In this document: positions 21,569 through 32,380 of the stretch, in pieces
How positions within the stretch are numbered: the stretch's first letter is position 1
Layout: the number at the start of each line of letters is the position of its first letter
From: Lysobacteraceae bacterium 2PB
GTDB taxonomy: Bacteria; Pseudomonadota; Gammaproteobacteria; Xanthomonadales; Xanthomonadaceae
DNA length: 64,000 nt
Reading direction: 5' to 3'
Assembly (NCBI GenBank): GCA_005502915.1
Contig: SCMT01000004.1
Coordinates: 142,659 to 206,658, forward strand
Notes under the pieces: generated by a model
Told to the model about the DNA's origin: nothing
The model's input: the letters and a program-made list of their open reading frames with translations, nothing else
Databases searched by the model: none
Program-made: the position numbers and the translations under genes

Positions 21569-23329
21569 ATGCGCACCCATTTCTGCGGTCTCGTTCACGA
21601 GACCCTCATCGGCCAGACCGTCACCGTTTGCGGCTGGGTCAACAAGGCCCGCGTCCAGAGCCACCAGGCCTTCGTCGACGTGCGCGACCATGAAGGCATC
21701 GTGCAGGTGCTGGTGGAAAGCGACCAGCCCGAACTGTTCGCGATCGCCGGGACGCTGGGCGCCGAGGACGCGGTGCGCGTGACCGGTACCGTCCGCGCGC
21801 GCTATGCGCCGAACGACAAGATCCGCACCGGCAAGATCGAGATCGTGCCGACCGCCATCGAGGTGCTGAACAAGGCCGAGGCCCTGCCGTTCCATGCCCA
21901 CGAGAACCCGGGCGAGGACGTGCGCCTGAAATACCGCTACCTCGACCTGCGCCGCCCGGAGATGCAGCAGGCCATGCGCACGCGCATCCGCCTGGTGCAG
22001 GCACTGCGCCGCTGGCTGGACGCGCGCGGCTTCCAGGACATCGAAACGCCGATCCTGACCAAGGCCACGCCCGAGGGCGCGCGCGACTTCCTGGTGCCGG
22101 CGCGCATGCATCCGGGCGAGTTCTACGCGCTGCCGCAGTCGCCGCAGCTGTTCAAGCAGATCCTGATGATGGCGGGCTTCGACCGCTACTACCAGATCGC
22201 GCGCTGCTTCCGCGACGAGGCCCTGCGCGCCGACCGCCAGCTGGAATTCACCCAGCTCGACATGGAGTTCGCGTGGGTGGGCGAACGCGACGTGCAGGAC
22301 ACCACCGAAGCGATGATCCGCGAGGTGTTCAGGGAAGTGATGGACGTGGAGCTCGGCGAATTCCCGCGCATGACCTATGCCGAGGCGATGCGTCGCTACG
22401 GTTCCGACAAGCCGGACCTGCGCATCGCGCTGGAATTCGTCGACATCGCCGAGCTGGTCAAGACCTGCGAGTTCAAGGTGTTCACCGACTGGGCGAACCA
22501 TGAGGACGGTCGTGTGATCGCGCTGCGCGCGCCCGGCGCCGGCGCGTTCTCGCGCAAGCAGATCGACGAGTGCGGCGCGCACGCCGCCAAGTACGGCGCC
22601 AAGGGCCTGGCGTGGATGAAGATCGAGGATGCGTCGAAGGGCCGCGATGGCATCAACTCGCCGATCGCCAAGTTCCTCGACGACGCCACGCTGGCTGCCA
22701 TCGTGCAGGCCACCGGCGCCCAGACCGGCGACGCGATCTTCTTCGGCGCCGCCGACTACAAGACCGCCAGCGACTTCATGGGCGCGCTGCGCCTGAAGCT
22801 GGGCAAGGACCTGAACCTCGTGGAAGACGGCTGGAAGCCGCTGTGGGTCGTCGACTTCCCGATGTTCGAATGGGACGCCGAGGCGCAGCGCTACGTCGCC
22901 CTGCATCATCCCTTCACCGCGCCGGCCGTGGACGACATCGACGACCTGCGCGCGAACGCGAAGACCGCGGTGTCGCGCGGCTACGACATGGTGCTGAACG
23001 GCAACGAGATCGGTGGCGGTTCGATCCGTATCCACAACTCGGCGATGCAGAGCGCGGTGTTCGACCTGCTGGGCATCGGCAAGGAGGAAGCGGAGCTGAA
23101 GTTCGGCTTCCTGCTCGACGCGCTGAAGTACGGCGCGCCGCCGCACGGCGGCATCGCCTTCGGCATCGACCGCATCGCCGCGCTGATGGCTGGCAGCGAA
23201 TCGATCCGCGACGTCATCGCCTTCCCGAAGACCACCACCGCGCAGTGCCTGATGACCGGCGCGCCGTCGCCGATCCCCGACGCGCAGCTGGCCGAGGTGC
23301 ATGTGCAGGTGAGGCCGACCGAGGCTTGA
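21569..23329 (+). CDS. aspS: Aspartyl-tRNA synthetase
   Basis: 586 residues, the usual bacterial AspRS length. Charges tRNA-Asp with aspartate in the cytoplasm. An N-terminal OB-fold anticodon-binding domain occupies about 1-105 ([20 protein letters not shown]). The class II core follows, with motif 2 [20 protein letters not shown] and, after the bacterial GAD insertion (about 280-415), the C-terminal motif 3 [19 protein letters not shown] lies eight bases before the ATG. The gene usually follows fmdB and a DUF502 gene in relatives; here other genes intervene. Whether it also charges tRNA-Asn cannot be decided from this window, as no gatCAB genes are present. Confidence 0.97.
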   Translation: MRTHFCGLVHETLIGQTVTVCGWVNKARVQSHQAFVDVRDHEGIVQVLVESDQPELFAIAGTLGAEDAVRVTGTVRARYAPNDKIRTGKIEIVPTAIEVLNKAEALPFHAHENPGEDVRLKYRYLDLRRPEMQQAMRTRIRLVQALRRWLDARGFQDIETPILTKATPEGARDFLVPARMHPGEFYALPQSPQLFKQILMMAGFDRYYQIARCFRDEALRADRQLEFTQLDMEFAWVGERDVQDTTEAMIREVFREVMDVELGEFPRMTYAEAMRRYGSDKPDLRIALEFVDIAELVKTCEFKVFTDWANHEDGRVIALRAPGAGAFSRKQIDECGAHAAKYGAKGLAWMKIEDASKGRDGINSPIAKFLDDATLAAIVQATGAQTGDAIFFGAADYKTASDFMGALRLKLGKDLNLVEDGWKPLWVVDFPMFEWDAEAQRYVALHHPFTAPAVDDIDDLRANAKTAVSRGYDMVLNGNEIGGGSIRIHNSAMQSAVFDLLGIGKEEAELKFGFLLDALKYGAPPHGGIAFGIDRIAALMAGSESIRDVIAFPKTTTAQCLMTGAPSPIPDAQLAEVHVQVRPTEA

Positions 23330-23340
23330 TCGACACGCTG

Positions 23341-23413
23341 TTGTAGAGCGGATCGAAGATCCGCTGCACAACGTTCCGGAGACGGGGTAGCGGATCTTCG
23401 ATCCGCTCTGCAA
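23341..23413. repeat. Inverted intergenic repeat, double-hairpin element
   Basis: The left unit TTGTAGAGCGGATCGAAGAT (continuing CCGCT) is followed in inverse orientation at 23389-23413 by a copy with one mismatch in 25. Each unit is itself a small hairpin (AGCGGATC/GATCCGCT). This is the structure of REP-type elements. It lies between aspS and the GNAT gene. Confidence 0.75.
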
Positions 23414-23429
23414 GACAGGATCATCCGCC

Positions 23430-23960
23430 ATGCCGTATGCCATCCGCCGCGCCACCCCCGCCGATGCCGAGCGCGTGGCCGACCTCGCCTGTCGCTGTTT
23501 CACCGAGACCTTCGGACACCTGTATCCGCCGGAGGATCTCGTGTATTTCCTGGCGGTCAGCTACACGCCGGAGACCCAGCGCGAGGCGCTGGAGGATCCG
23601 CGCTGCGCGATCTGGCTGCTGGAAGATGGCGACGAGGCGATCGGCCATGTCTACGTCGGGCCCTGCGGCCTGCCGCATCCGGACGCGGACGAGACGCACG
23701 GCGAGATCAAGCGGCTCTACATCCTCAGTCACGCCCACAACGGCGGATGGGGCGCGCGGTTGATGCAGACCGCGATGGACTGGCTGCTGCGCGACGGCCC
23801 GCGCACGCTGTGGGTGGGCGTCTGGAGCGAGAACTTCGGCGCGCAGCGTTTCTACGCGCGCTACGGCTTCGAGAAGGCCGGCGAGTACCTGTTCCCGGTC
23901 GGCCAGACCAACGACCACGAATTCATTTTCCGGCGTGATGCGGATGCGCCGCGCGACTGA
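23430..23960 (+). CDS. GNAT family N-acetyltransferase
   Basis: 176 residues. The GNAT fold is evident: N-terminal YAIRRATPADAERVADLA, a beta-4 segment EIKRLYILSHAHNGGWGARL with the acetyl-CoA-binding loop in the atypical form HAHNGGWGARL, and the C-terminal WSENFGAQRFYARYGFEKAG. It transfers an acetyl group to an unknown amine substrate. It is the first gene after a REP-like repeat and is followed closely by a GDSL hydrolase gene (24 bases apart), which suggests a two-gene unit. Confidence 0.87.
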   Translation: MPYAIRRATPADAERVADLACRCFTETFGHLYPPEDLVYFLAVSYTPETQREALEDPRCAIWLLEDGDEAIGHVYVGPCGLPHPDADETHGEIKRLYILSHAHNGGWGARLMQTAMDWLLRDGPRTLWVGVWSENFGAQRFYARYGFEKAGEYLFPVGQTNDHEFIFRRDADAPRD

Positions 23961-23984
23961 GCACGGGTGCCTGCGGAGCCCGGC

Positions 23985-24551
23985 ATGAGGGCCATCCTGA
24001 TCGGCGATTCCATACGCATGAATGCGCAGCCTTTCGTTCGCGATCGGCTGCCAGCCGAGGTCTCGCTGATCGCGCCCGCGGAGAACTGCGGATCGTCGGA
24101 AGTCGTGCGTGCGCGCCTTCGCGAGTGGCTGCCTGCGGAGTCGTGCGACGTGGTCCACATCAACTGCGGCCTGCACGATATCCGGTACGACCCCGGCCGG
24201 CTGCGACCGGTCAGTCTTCCGCATGAATATGCCGAGAATCTCCGCGCGATCTTCGCGGTGCTCGTGCGGACCTGCGCCAGGGTGGTGTGGGCCACGAGTA
24301 CGCCGATCGACGAGGTGCGACACAACATCGCCAAGGCGTCCAGGCGCTATCGGATCGATCTGCTCGAGTACAATCGCATTTCCATCGAAATCGCGGATGC
24401 GTTCGGCATCCGGATCCACGATCTGCATGCGCGCCTGATGCAGGCGCCGATCGATGCCCTGCTGCTGCCCGATGGCGTGCATTACACCGGGGCCGGCAAC
24501 GAACTGATCGGAGGCTGCATCGCCGAGGCGATCCTCTCGGCGACCGATTGA
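23985..24551 (+). CDS. SGNH/GDSL-family hydrolase
   Basis: 188 residues, no signal peptide. Block I is AILIGDSIRMN with the serine of GDS as nucleophile; block III has NCGLHDIRY where the usual GxND is GLHD; block V is LLPDGVHYTGAGN with the D/H catalytic pair. This supports an esterase- or lipase-like hydrolase of the SGNH type, substrate unknown. GGAG is eight bases before ATG 23985; a GTG at 23967 would add six residues. Third-position GC is a little lower than in the adjacent genes, and it may have a separate history. Confidence 0.85.
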   Translation: MRAILIGDSIRMNAQPFVRDRLPAEVSLIAPAENCGSSEVVRARLREWLPAESCDVVHINCGLHDIRYDPGRLRPVSLPHEYAENLRAIFAVLVRTCARVVWATSTPIDEVRHNIAKASRRYRIDLLEYNRISIEIADAFGIRIHDLHARLMQAPIDALLLPDGVHYTGAGNELIGGCIAEAILSATD

Positions 24552-24636
24552 GCGCGGAACTGCCCTGGACGATCGTGGTCTTGTCGATCGGTGCGACGAT
24601 GCCCATGTCATCGTCATCTCCCGTGAATGGTGCCCC

Positions 24637-25305
24637 ATGTCGATCGAGACTACGCAGACGGCTTGCATCAAGGATCGGGCGGCGGCAGCGACGGGCTGCC
24701 GGGTCCTCCTCGTCCACGGCATCTGGAATGCCCGGCACTGGCTGGCCCCGTTCGCCCTGCACCTGCGCCGGGAGGGCCTGGCGCCCGGGCTGTTCGGCTA
24801 CGACAGCATCCTCCGCGGCGCGGAGACCGGCGCCGAGCGCCTGGTCGAGCACCTCCGGCGCAAGCCCACGGCGTGGCTGGTCGGCCACAGCCTGGGCGGG
24901 CTGGTCATCCTCGAAGCCCTGCGCCGCGCGCCCGACCTCCCGGTGGAACGGGTGGTCTGCCTGGGCTCGCCGTTGAACGGCAGCGGGGTGGCGGCCGCCC
25001 TGGGCGCGCGTCCCGGGCTCGCCTGGGCGCTGGGGCGCAGCCGCGACCTGCTGGTGCGGGGCTGCGCGCCGTGGGACGGGCGGGCCGAGGTCGGCGTGGT
25101 CGCCGGGGGGCATGCCCGGGGTGTCGGCGGACTGCTCACGCGCCTCGACGGCCCCTCGGACGGTACCGTGGCCGTGTCCGAAACCCGTCTTCCGGGCATC
25201 GCCGACCACTGCATCGTGCCCGCCAGCCACACCGGCCTGGTGCTGTCGGCCGAGGCCGCGCGCCGGGCGGCCCGGTTCCTCCGCCACGGTCGGTTCGCCG
25301 ATTGA
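24637..25305 (+). CDS. Alpha/beta hydrolase (lipase/esterase-like)
   Basis: 222 residues. LLVHGIWNARHWLAPFA contains the oxyanion HG, WLVGHSLGGLVILEALR is the GxSxG nucleophile elbow (S of GHSLGG), and PSDGTVAV with the late PASHTGLVLS supplies the probable acid and histidine. No signal peptide. The type resembles the small lipase class 2/PGAP1-like hydrolases of proteobacteria. Physiological substrate not known. It precedes yebC with its own upstream box, so it is probably not part of the yebC unit. Confidence 0.87.
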   Translation: MSIETTQTACIKDRAAAATGCRVLLVHGIWNARHWLAPFALHLRREGLAPGLFGYDSILRGAETGAERLVEHLRRKPTAWLVGHSLGGLVILEALRRAPDLPVERVVCLGSPLNGSGVAAALGARPGLAWALGRSRDLLVRGCAPWDGRAEVGVVAGGHARGVGGLLTRLDGPSDGTVAVSETRLPGIADHCIVPASHTGLVLSAEAARRAARFLRHGRFAD

Positions 25306-25351
25306 GCCGCCGGCCGGCTCACGGGATGGCGGGCGGCGCCGGCGCTTGGGG

Positions 25352-25357
25352 TAAAAT
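25352..25357 (+). promoter_or_regulatory. -10-like TAAAAT upstream of yebC
   Basis: GGGGTAAAATGCCGG lies 38 bases before the yebC ATG. No good -35 is seen 17 bases upstream. Confidence 0.45.
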
Positions 25358-25395
25358 GCCGGGCTTGGCATTCGCTACAGGTCCACAGGTGCGGC

Positions 25396-26127
25396 ATGGG
25401 TAGAGGTCCTTCCATCGAAGCCCGCAAGAACGCGGTCGACGCGCAGCGCGGCAAGATCTTCACCAAGATCATTCGCGAGATCGGCGTTGCCGCGCGCGCC
25501 GGCGGTGGCGATCCCGCCGGCAATCCGCGCCTGCGCACCGCCATCGACAAGGCGCTGTCGGTCAACATGTCCAAGGACGTGATCGAGCGCGCGATCAAGA
25601 AGGCGACCGGCGAGCTGGAAGGCGTGGTCTACGAGGAAGTGCGCTACGAGGGCTACGCCCCCGGCGGCGTCGCGGTGATCGTCGACTGCCTGACCGACAA
25701 CAAGGTCCGCACCGTCGCCGACGTGCGCCATGCCTTCAGCAAGTTCGGCGGCAACCTCGGCACCGAGGGCTCGGTGTCCTTCATGTTCCGCAAGCTCGGC
25801 GTGCTGTCCTTCGCCGGCGGCGCGGACGAGGAGAAGGTCACCGAAGTCGCCATCGAGGCCGGCGCCGACGACGTGGTGGTGTATCCCGAGGACGGCGCCA
25901 TCGACGTGCTGACCGCGCCCGAGGCCTTCGCCGAGGTGAAGGCCGCCATGGACGCCGCCGGCCTGAAGGCCGACATCGCTGAAGTGACCTATCGCGCCGA
26001 CAACGACAGCCCGGTCAGCGGGGACACCGCGCAGCAGGTGGTCAAGCTGCTCCGCTGGCTGGAGGACCTGGACGACGTGCAGAACGTGTACTCGAACGCC
26101 GAACTCGGCGCGGACGCGTATGCGTGA
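25396..26127 (+). CDS. yebC: YebC/PmpR family transcription or translation factor
   Basis: 243 residues, the family length. The N-terminus [20 protein letters not shown] is close to the MAGHSKWxxIxxxK form of YebC. The central [20 protein letters not shown] and [14 protein letters not shown] are conserved signatures. The family acts as transcription regulators (PmpR) or, in recent work, helps ribosomes at proline stretches. YebC is typically located just before ruvC, as here. The replacement of the usual AGHSKW by GRGPSIEA is the form seen in a second paralog group, so another copy could exist in the genome. Confidence 0.93.
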   Translation: MGRGPSIEARKNAVDAQRGKIFTKIIREIGVAARAGGGDPAGNPRLRTAIDKALSVNMSKDVIERAIKKATGELEGVVYEEVRYEGYAPGGVAVIVDCLTDNKVRTVADVRHAFSKFGGNLGTEGSVSFMFRKLGVLSFAGGADEEKVTEVAIEAGADDVVVYPEDGAIDVLTAPEAFAEVKAAMDAAGLKADIAEVTYRADNDSPVSGDTAQQVVKLLRWLEDLDDVQNVYSNAELGADAYA

Positions 26128-26284
26128 GGACGGATGCGGGGGCAGGGACGCGGACGCCATGCGCCCGCCGCCTCGTCGTTCCCGGATCGCCTCCCGCCCC
26201 TGAATCGCCGAGCCCAGCCCCTTGGCCACCCTCGATGCACGATTCGCCCCTCCCGGCGCCGGGTCCGGCACCGGCGCGGGCCGC

Positions 26285-26812
26285 GTGCGCATCCTCGGCA
26301 TCGATCCGGGATCGCAGCGCACCGGCGTGGGCATCATCGATGTCGATGCCGCCGGCCGGGCCACCCACGTCTTCCACGCGCCGCTGAACCTGCTGGCCGC
26401 CGACGAGACCAAGGAACAGTTCCCGCTGCGGTTGAAGCGTTTGCTCGACGCGCTGGGGGATATCCTCGACACCCACCGCCCCGACGAAGTGGCGATCGAG
26501 AAAGTGTTCATGGCGCGCAATCCCGACTCCGCGCTGAAACTCGGCCAGGCCCGCGGCGCCGCGCTCTGCGCGGTCGTGCTGCGCGACCTGCCGGTGCACG
26601 AATACGCCGCCAAGGAAATCAAGCTGGCCGTGGTCGGCACCGGCGGCGCCGAGAAGTCCCAGATCCAGCACATGGTCGGGATGATGCTCAACCTCAAGGG
26701 CAAGCTGCAGTCCGACGCCGCCGACGCCCTCGCCGTCGCCATCACCCATGCCCACGTCCGCGCGACAGCGCAACGCCTGGGCGTCAGCGCGCGCCAGGCG
26801 TGGAGGAAGTGA
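26285..26812 (+). CDS. ruvC: Crossover junction endodeoxyribonuclease RuvC
   Basis: 175 residues from GTG 26285, which places the conserved [14 protein letters not shown] at residue 3 as in other RuvC proteins (about 173 residues). A TTG at 26222 would add 21 low-complexity residues. RuvC cuts Holliday junctions as a dimer. Catalytic acids are visible: D in LGIDPG, E in [11 protein letters not shown], and the paired aspartates in [16 protein letters not shown]. The [20 protein letters not shown] segment contains the DNA-contacting lysines. It ends four bases before ruvA, so these form an operon. Confidence 0.93.
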   Translation: MRILGIDPGSQRTGVGIIDVDAAGRATHVFHAPLNLLAADETKEQFPLRLKRLLDALGDILDTHRPDEVAIEKVFMARNPDSALKLGQARGAALCAVVLRDLPVHEYAAKEIKLAVVGTGGAEKSQIQHMVGMMLNLKGKLQSDAADALAVAITHAHVRATAQRLGVSARQAWRK

Positions 26813-26816
26813 ACCC

Positions 26817-27404
26817 ATGATCGGTCGCCTCAAAGGCATCCTCGTCCACAAGCAGCCGCCCTGGCTGATGGTCGACGTCCACGGCGTCGGCTACGAGCTC
26901 GAAGCGCCGATGAGCACCATCTTCGACCTGCCCGAGGTCGGGCGCGAGGTCGTGCTGTTCACCCACTACGCGCAGAAGGAGGACAGCGTCTCGCTGTACG
27001 GTTTCCTGCGCGAATCCGAGCGTCGCCTCTTCCGCGAGGTGCAGAAGGTCAGCGGCATCGGCGCGAAGATCGCGCTGGCGGTGCTGTCGGGGGCCAGCGT
27101 CGACGAGTTCGCGCGCCTGGTGCAGACCGGCGACGTCGCCGCGCTCACCCGCATTCCCGGCATCGGCAAGAAGACCGCCGAGCGCATCATCGTCGAGCTG
27201 CGCGACCGCGCCACCGACTTCGCCACCGGCACCAGCTCCCCGATGTCGGGCGTGCCGGCCGACGCGCAGTCCGAGGCCGTGATCGCCCTGCAGCAGCTGG
27301 GCTACAAGCCCGCCGAGGCCGCGCGCATGGCGCGCGACGCCACGACCGCCGGCGACGACACCGCGACCATCATCCGCAAGGCGCTGCAGTCCGCACTGCG
27401 CTGA
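26817..27404 (+). CDS. ruvA: Holliday junction DNA helicase subunit RuvA
   Basis: 195 residues. Domain I is an OB fold ([15 protein letters not shown]...[11 protein letters not shown]), domain II has two helix-hairpin-helix motifs ([16 protein letters not shown] and [19 protein letters not shown]), and domain III (about 148-195) is the flexible RuvB-binding part ([17 protein letters not shown]). RuvA tetramers bind the junction and recruit the RuvB motors. GGAGG is found about ten bases before the ATG in the ruvC end. The usual partner ruvB is not next but after kup, 2 kb on. Confidence 0.96.
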   Translation: MIGRLKGILVHKQPPWLMVDVHGVGYELEAPMSTIFDLPEVGREVVLFTHYAQKEDSVSLYGFLRESERRLFREVQKVSGIGAKIALAVLSGASVDEFARLVQTGDVAALTRIPGIGKKTAERIIVELRDRATDFATGTSSPMSGVPADAQSEAVIALQQLGYKPAEAARMARDATTAGDDTATIIRKALQSALR

Positions 27405-27451
27405 CGCCTCCCCGCATTCCATCCTGACCGAGGGCCTTCCGGCTTTCTCCG

Positions 27452-29380
27452 ATGAGTACTTCTTCTTCCCACGAAACCGCCAATCCGGGCCATGGTCACG
27501 GCGGTCACAGTGCGGCGGGCATGGCCGCGCTGGTCGCTGGTGCGGTCGGCGTGGTGTTCGGCGACATCGGCACCAGCCCGCTCTACACGATCAAGGAAAT
27601 GTTCCACCCGCACTTCGGGCTCACGCCCGATGCCGAAACGGTGAAGGGTCTGCTGTCCCTCGGCTTCTGGTCGCTGCTGCTGGTGGTCACGCTGAAGTAC
27701 GTGATCGTGATCATGCGCGCCGACAACGAAGGCGAGGGCGGCATCATGGCGCTGACCGCGCTGGCGCAGCGCAGCCTCAAGCCCGGTTCGCGGCTGAGCT
27801 ACACGGTCGGCATCCTCGGCATCTTCGGTGCGGCGCTGTTCTTCGGCGACGGCATGATCACTCCGCCGATCACCGTGCTCGGCGCGGTCGAAGGCCTGGA
27901 AGTGATCTCGCCGGTGTTCAAGGAATGGGTGCTGCCGATCAGCGTCGTCATCCTCACCGGGCTGTTCGCCTTCCAGCGCTTCGGCACGGCGAAGGTCGGC
28001 AAGGCCTTCGGGCCGATCATGATCACCTGGTTCGTGGTCATCGCCGCGTTCGGCCTGTGGAACATCGCGCAGAACCCGATCGTGCTGAAGGCGATGAATC
28101 CCTACTGGGCCTGGCACTTCTTCGCCACCCACAACTGGCATGCGGTGCTGATCCTCGGCGCGGTGGTGCTCACCGTGACCGGTGGCGAAGCGCTGTACGC
28201 CGACCTCGGCCACTTCGGCAAGGCGCCGATCCGCTGGGGCTGGTTCGGCTTCGTGCTCCCCGCGCTGACGCTGAACTACTTCGGCCAGGGCGCGGTGCTG
28301 CTGGAGAACCAGGCCGCCGTGGCCAACCCGTTCTACATGTCGATCCCCGCCTGGGCGCAGATCCCGATGCTGGTGCTGGCCACCACGGCTGCGGCGGTGG
28401 CCTCGCAGGCGGTGATCACCGGTGCGTTCTCGGTCACCCGCCAAGCCATCCAGCTCGGCTACGTGCCGCGCCTTGCGATCAAGTACACCTCGAAGGACAC
28501 CATCGGCCAGATCTACGTGCCGTCGATCAACTGGATGCTGTTCGGCGCGGTCATCCTGCTGGTCTTCAGCTTCCGCAGCTCCACCGCGCTGGCCACGGCC
28601 TACGGCCTGTCGGTCACCGGCACCATGCTGATCGACACCCTGCTGCTGGCGATCGTCGCCTACACCCGCTGGCCGGACACGCGTCGCTGGGTGCTGCCGC
28701 TGTGCGCGCTGTTCCTGTTCATCGACCTGGCCTTCCTGTTCGCCAACGGCGCCAAGCTGCTCAGCGGCATCGGCGCCTGGGTGCCGCTGTTCATCGGCAT
28801 CACCGCGTTCACGATGATGCGCACCTGGCGTCGCGGCCGGGAACTGCTGCACGCGGAGATCCGCAAGGAAGGCATCCAGCTCGACAGCTTCCTGCCCGGC
28901 CTGATGCTGGCGCCGCCGGTGCGCGTGCCCGGCACCGCGGTGTTCATGACCGCCGACAAGACCGTCGTGCCGCATGCGCTGATGCACAACCTCAAGCACA
29001 ACAAGGTGCTGCACGAGCGCAACGTGTTCCTGACCGTGGACACGCTCAACGTGCCCTATGCGCCGAAGGACAAGCGCCTGAAGATCGAATCGATCGGCAA
29101 CGACTTCTATCGCGTCATCATCCGCTTCGGCTTCATGGAGACGCCCGACGTGCCGCTGGCGCTGATGCGCAGCTGCGACAAGGGCGGCATCCATTTCGAC
29201 CCGATGGACACGACCTATTTCGCCAGCCGCGAGACCATCGTCGCCAGCGCCCATCGCGGCATGCCGATCTGGCGCGACAAGCTGTTCGCGCTGATGCATC
29301 GCAACGCCGCCCCGGCGACCGGGTTCTTCCGCATCCCGGGCAACCGCCTGGTCGAACTGGGCGCGCAGGTGCAGATCTGA
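27452..29380 (+). CDS. kup: Kup-type potassium uptake protein
   Basis: 642 residues. A low-affinity K+ importer (K+/H+ symport) of the inner membrane. About twelve membrane helices fill residues 20-450, starting with [18 protein letters not shown], the family signature, and [14 protein letters not shown] in the first cytoplasmic loop. A soluble C-terminal domain follows (about 470-642). The N-terminal tail is histidine-rich ([14 protein letters not shown]). The gene sits between ruvA and ruvB, 47 bases after ruvA, an arrangement that places ion transport inside a recombination operon; see findings. Confidence 0.95.
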   Translation: MSTSSSHETANPGHGHGGHSAAGMAALVAGAVGVVFGDIGTSPLYTIKEMFHPHFGLTPDAETVKGLLSLGFWSLLLVVTLKYVIVIMRADNEGEGGIMALTALAQRSLKPGSRLSYTVGILGIFGAALFFGDGMITPPITVLGAVEGLEVISPVFKEWVLPISVVILTGLFAFQRFGTAKVGKAFGPIMITWFVVIAAFGLWNIAQNPIVLKAMNPYWAWHFFATHNWHAVLILGAVVLTVTGGEALYADLGHFGKAPIRWGWFGFVLPALTLNYFGQGAVLLENQAAVANPFYMSIPAWAQIPMLVLATTAAAVASQAVITGAFSVTRQAIQLGYVPRLAIKYTSKDTIGQIYVPSINWMLFGAVILLVFSFRSSTALATAYGLSVTGTMLIDTLLLAIVAYTRWPDTRRWVLPLCALFLFIDLAFLFANGAKLLSGIGAWVPLFIGITAFTMMRTWRRGRELLHAEIRKEGIQLDSFLPGLMLAPPVRVPGTAVFMTADKTVVPHALMHNLKHNKVLHERNVFLTVDTLNVPYAPKDKRLKIESIGNDFYRVIIRFGFMETPDVPLALMRSCDKGGIHFDPMDTTYFASRETIVASAHRGMPIWRDKLFALMHRNAAPATGFFRIPGNRLVELGAQVQI

Positions 29381-29444
29381 TGTCGGTCCGGGCAGGAGGA
29401 CCGGCCTTGGGCCGCTCCTCCGCCGGGCCATGCATAATGCGCGG

Positions 29445-30500
29445 ATGAGTACAGACCGCATCATCGCCGCCGGCGCCACCCGCGAAGACGACGTCGTCGA
29501 CGCCAGCATCCGCCCGAAGCGGCTCGACGAATACCTCGGCCAGGTGCCGGTCCGCGAGCAGATGTCGATCTACATCGAGGCCGCCAAGCGTCGCGGCGAA
29601 GCCCTCGACCACGTGCTGATCTTCGGCCCGCCGGGCCTGGGCAAGACCACGCTCAGCCACGTCATCGCCAACGAGCTGGGCGTGAACCTGCGGGTCACCT
29701 CCGGTCCGGTGATCGAGAAGGCCGGCGACCTGGCCGCGCTGCTGACCAACCTGCAGCCGCACGACGTGCTCTTCGTCGACGAGATCCACCGTCTTTCGCC
29801 GATGGTCGAGGAAGTGCTGTACCCGGCGATGGAGGATTTCCAGATCGACATCATGATCGGCGAGGGCCCGGCCGCACGCTCGATCAAGCTCGACCTGCCG
29901 CCGTTCACCCTGATCGGCGCGACCACCCGCGCCGGCCTGCTCACCGCGCCGCTGCGCGACCGCTTCGGCATCGTCCAGCGCCTGGAGTTCTACAGCGCCG
30001 AGGAGCTGACCCGCATCGTGCGCCGCTCCGCGCAGATCCTCGGCATCGCCTGCGAGCCCGAGGGCGCCGGCGAGATCGCCCGCCGCGCGCGCGGCACCCC
30101 GCGCATCGCCAACCGCCTGCTGCGCCGCGTGCGCGATTTCGCCCAGGTCAAGGCCGACGGCCGCATCGACCGCGACGTCGCCGCCGCGTCGATGAAGATG
30201 CTCAAGGTCGATCCGGAAGGTTTCGACGACCTCGATCGCCGCCTGCTGCACCAGATCATCGACAACTTCGACGGCGGCCCGGTCGGCGTGGAATCGCTGG
30301 CGGCGGCGCTGAGCGAGGAGCGCGGCACGCTGGAGGACGTGATCGAGCCCTACCTGATCCAGCAGGGCTACCTCGTGCGCACCGCGCGCGGACGCATGGC
30401 CACGCGCAAGGCCTACCTGCACCTGGGCCTGAAGCCGAAACCCGGCACAAGCGGCCCGGCCGACCTGTTCGCGGATGCAGCGGATACGCCGGATGCGTGA
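29445..30500 (+). CDS. ruvB: Holliday junction branch migration ATPase RuvB
   Basis: 351 residues, typical RuvB length. AAA+ ATPase with Walker [12 protein letters not shown], Walker [13 protein letters not shown] and sensor GATTRAGLL (arginine finger in the [10 protein letters not shown] region). The C-terminal winged helix contains [14 protein letters not shown]. The motor drives branch migration with RuvA. ATG 29445 gives [12 protein letters not shown]; a GTG/ATG-type start 15 bases earlier (MHNAR) is unlikely. It is 64 bases after kup; a CATAAT box at 29433-29438 may give a weak separate promoter. Confidence 0.96.
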   Translation: MSTDRIIAAGATREDDVVDASIRPKRLDEYLGQVPVREQMSIYIEAAKRRGEALDHVLIFGPPGLGKTTLSHVIANELGVNLRVTSGPVIEKAGDLAALLTNLQPHDVLFVDEIHRLSPMVEEVLYPAMEDFQIDIMIGEGPAARSIKLDLPPFTLIGATTRAGLLTAPLRDRFGIVQRLEFYSAEELTRIVRRSAQILGIACEPEGAGEIARRARGTPRIANRLLRRVRDFAQVKADGRIDRDVAAASMKMLKVDPEGFDDLDRRLLHQIIDNFDGGPVGVESLAAALSEERGTLEDVIEPYLIQQGYLVRTARGRMATRKAYLHLGLKPKPGTSGPADLFADAADTPDA

Positions 30501-30585
30501 CCGCGCGTAGCGCCTGGACCCGACGAGCCTGGGCCGGCACGCAGAATGGACCCCGCGTCACCGACCACGGACCTCCACCCACAAG

Positions 30586-31020
30586 ATGAATGCCATGTTC
30601 ACCCATCCCGTCCGGGTTTACTGGGAAGATACCGACGCCGGCGGCGTGGTCTACCACGCGCAGTACCTGGCGTTCCTCGAACGCGCGCGCACCGAATGGC
30701 TGCGCGATCTCGGCTACGACCAGGAACTGCTGCGCCGCGAGCACGATCTCGTGTTCGCGGTGCGCGCGATGTCGATCGACTTCCGCCGGCCTGCGCGACT
30801 GGACGACGCGCTGCGCGTCTCCGTCGCCCTGACCGCATGCCGCGGCGCCAGCCTGGTGCTCGTGCAGTCGATCGAACGCGACGGCGAGCGTCTGCTGGAT
30901 GCGGAAGTCCGTTGCGCATCGCTGCGCGCCAGCGACTTCCGACCCCGGCCGATGCCTGACGCGATGCATGCGCGGCTGAAGGCGCTCGAAACCCGCGCGC
31001 CTGCATCCCCCACCGAATAG
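30586..31020 (+). CDS. ybgC: YbgC family acyl-CoA thioesterase
   Basis: 144 residues. Hot-dog-fold thioesterase. The VYWEDTDAGGVVYHAQYLAF motif carries the catalytic aspartate of the 4-hydroxybenzoyl-CoA thioesterase class; ARTEWLRDLGYDQ follows as usual. Its position as the first gene of the Tol-Pal cluster is conserved across gammaproteobacteria, and the enzyme is proposed to act in phospholipid metabolism at the inner membrane. The stop is 31 bases before tolQ. Confidence 0.93.
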   Translation: MNAMFTHPVRVYWEDTDAGGVVYHAQYLAFLERARTEWLRDLGYDQELLRREHDLVFAVRAMSIDFRRPARLDDALRVSVALTACRGASLVLVQSIERDGERLLDAEVRCASLRASDFRPRPMPDAMHARLKALETRAPASPTE

Positions 31021-31051
31021 TCCCACCTCGAATCGAACGCGGAGTCACCGG

Positions 31052-31882
31052 ATGTCCCTTCTGCCCACGCTCTTGCCGAGCCTGACGCTCCTGCCGAGCA
31101 TGTCCCTGCAGGCCACCGCCATCGAACCGCTGCCCGAAGCGGCGGATGCGGCTTCGGCGGCTGCACCGGTCGCCGCGCAGGCCGCCGAGTCGACCCTCCA
31201 CGGCGGCGGTCTGAACTACCTGGAACTCATCGCTGCGGCCAGCCTGCCGGTGCAGGTGGTCATGGCGCTGCTGCTGCTGGCCTCGTTCGTCTCCTGGGTC
31301 ATCATCTATCGCAAGAAGCGCGTGCTCGACCGCGCCCAGAAGGAAGCCGACCTGTTCGAGGAACGCTTTTGGTCCGGCGGCGACCTCGGCCGCCTCTACG
31401 AAGCCGCGACCCAGCGCAAGCAGGAGATCAGCGGCCTGGAGGCGATCTTCGAAGGCGGCCTGCGCGAGTTCAACCGCGTCCGCCAGCGTCGCGGCATCGA
31501 CGCCCGCTCGCAGCTCGAAGGCGCCCAGCGCGCGATGCGTGCCGCGTCCTCGCGCGAGCTTGATGCGCTCGAGCACAACCTCGAATTCCTCGCCAACGTC
31601 GGTTCGATCAGCCCCTATGTCGGCCTGTTCGGCACCGTGCTCGGCATCCTGATGTCGTTCCACGGCCTGGCCACCATGAAGGAAGCGACCATCGCCACCG
31701 TCGCGCCCGGCATCTCCGAAGCCCTGCTGGCCACCGCGATGGGCCTGTTCGCCGCGATCCCGGCGGTGTGGGCCTACAACCGCTTCGCCACCCGCGTCGA
31801 ACGCATCGCCTCGCGCTACGACACCTTCGCCGAGGAGTTCTCCTCGATCCTGCAGCGCCAGGCGCACATCGAGGACGCGTGA
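31052..31882 (+). CDS. tolQ: Tol-Pal system inner-membrane protein TolQ
   Basis: 276 residues, longer than E. coli TolQ (230) because of an alanine-rich N-terminal extension (about 1-45) before the first membrane helix (VVMALLLLASFVSWVIIY). Helices 2 and 3 follow at the C-terminal half (SPYVGLFGTVLGILMSFHGL and ISEALLATAMGLFAAIPAV), containing the MotA/ExbB proton-channel motif. TolQ and TolR use the proton gradient to energise TolA during cell division and outer-membrane invagination. GGAG stands about ten bases before the chosen ATG; ATG 31100 (residue 17) is an alternative. Confidence 0.95.
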   Translation: MSLLPTLLPSLTLLPSMSLQATAIEPLPEAADAASAAAPVAAQAAESTLHGGGLNYLELIAAASLPVQVVMALLLLASFVSWVIIYRKKRVLDRAQKEADLFEERFWSGGDLGRLYEAATQRKQEISGLEAIFEGGLREFNRVRQRRGIDARSQLEGAQRAMRAASSRELDALEHNLEFLANVGSISPYVGLFGTVLGILMSFHGLATMKEATIATVAPGISEALLATAMGLFAAIPAVWAYNRFATRVERIASRYDTFAEEFSSILQRQAHIEDA

Positions 31883-31942
31883 TCGCCGCGACCCCGTCGT
31901 CGCCATCGAACCGTTGACGCCCGCAACTCCCGAGACCTGCCC

Positions 31943-32380
<438 letters not shown>

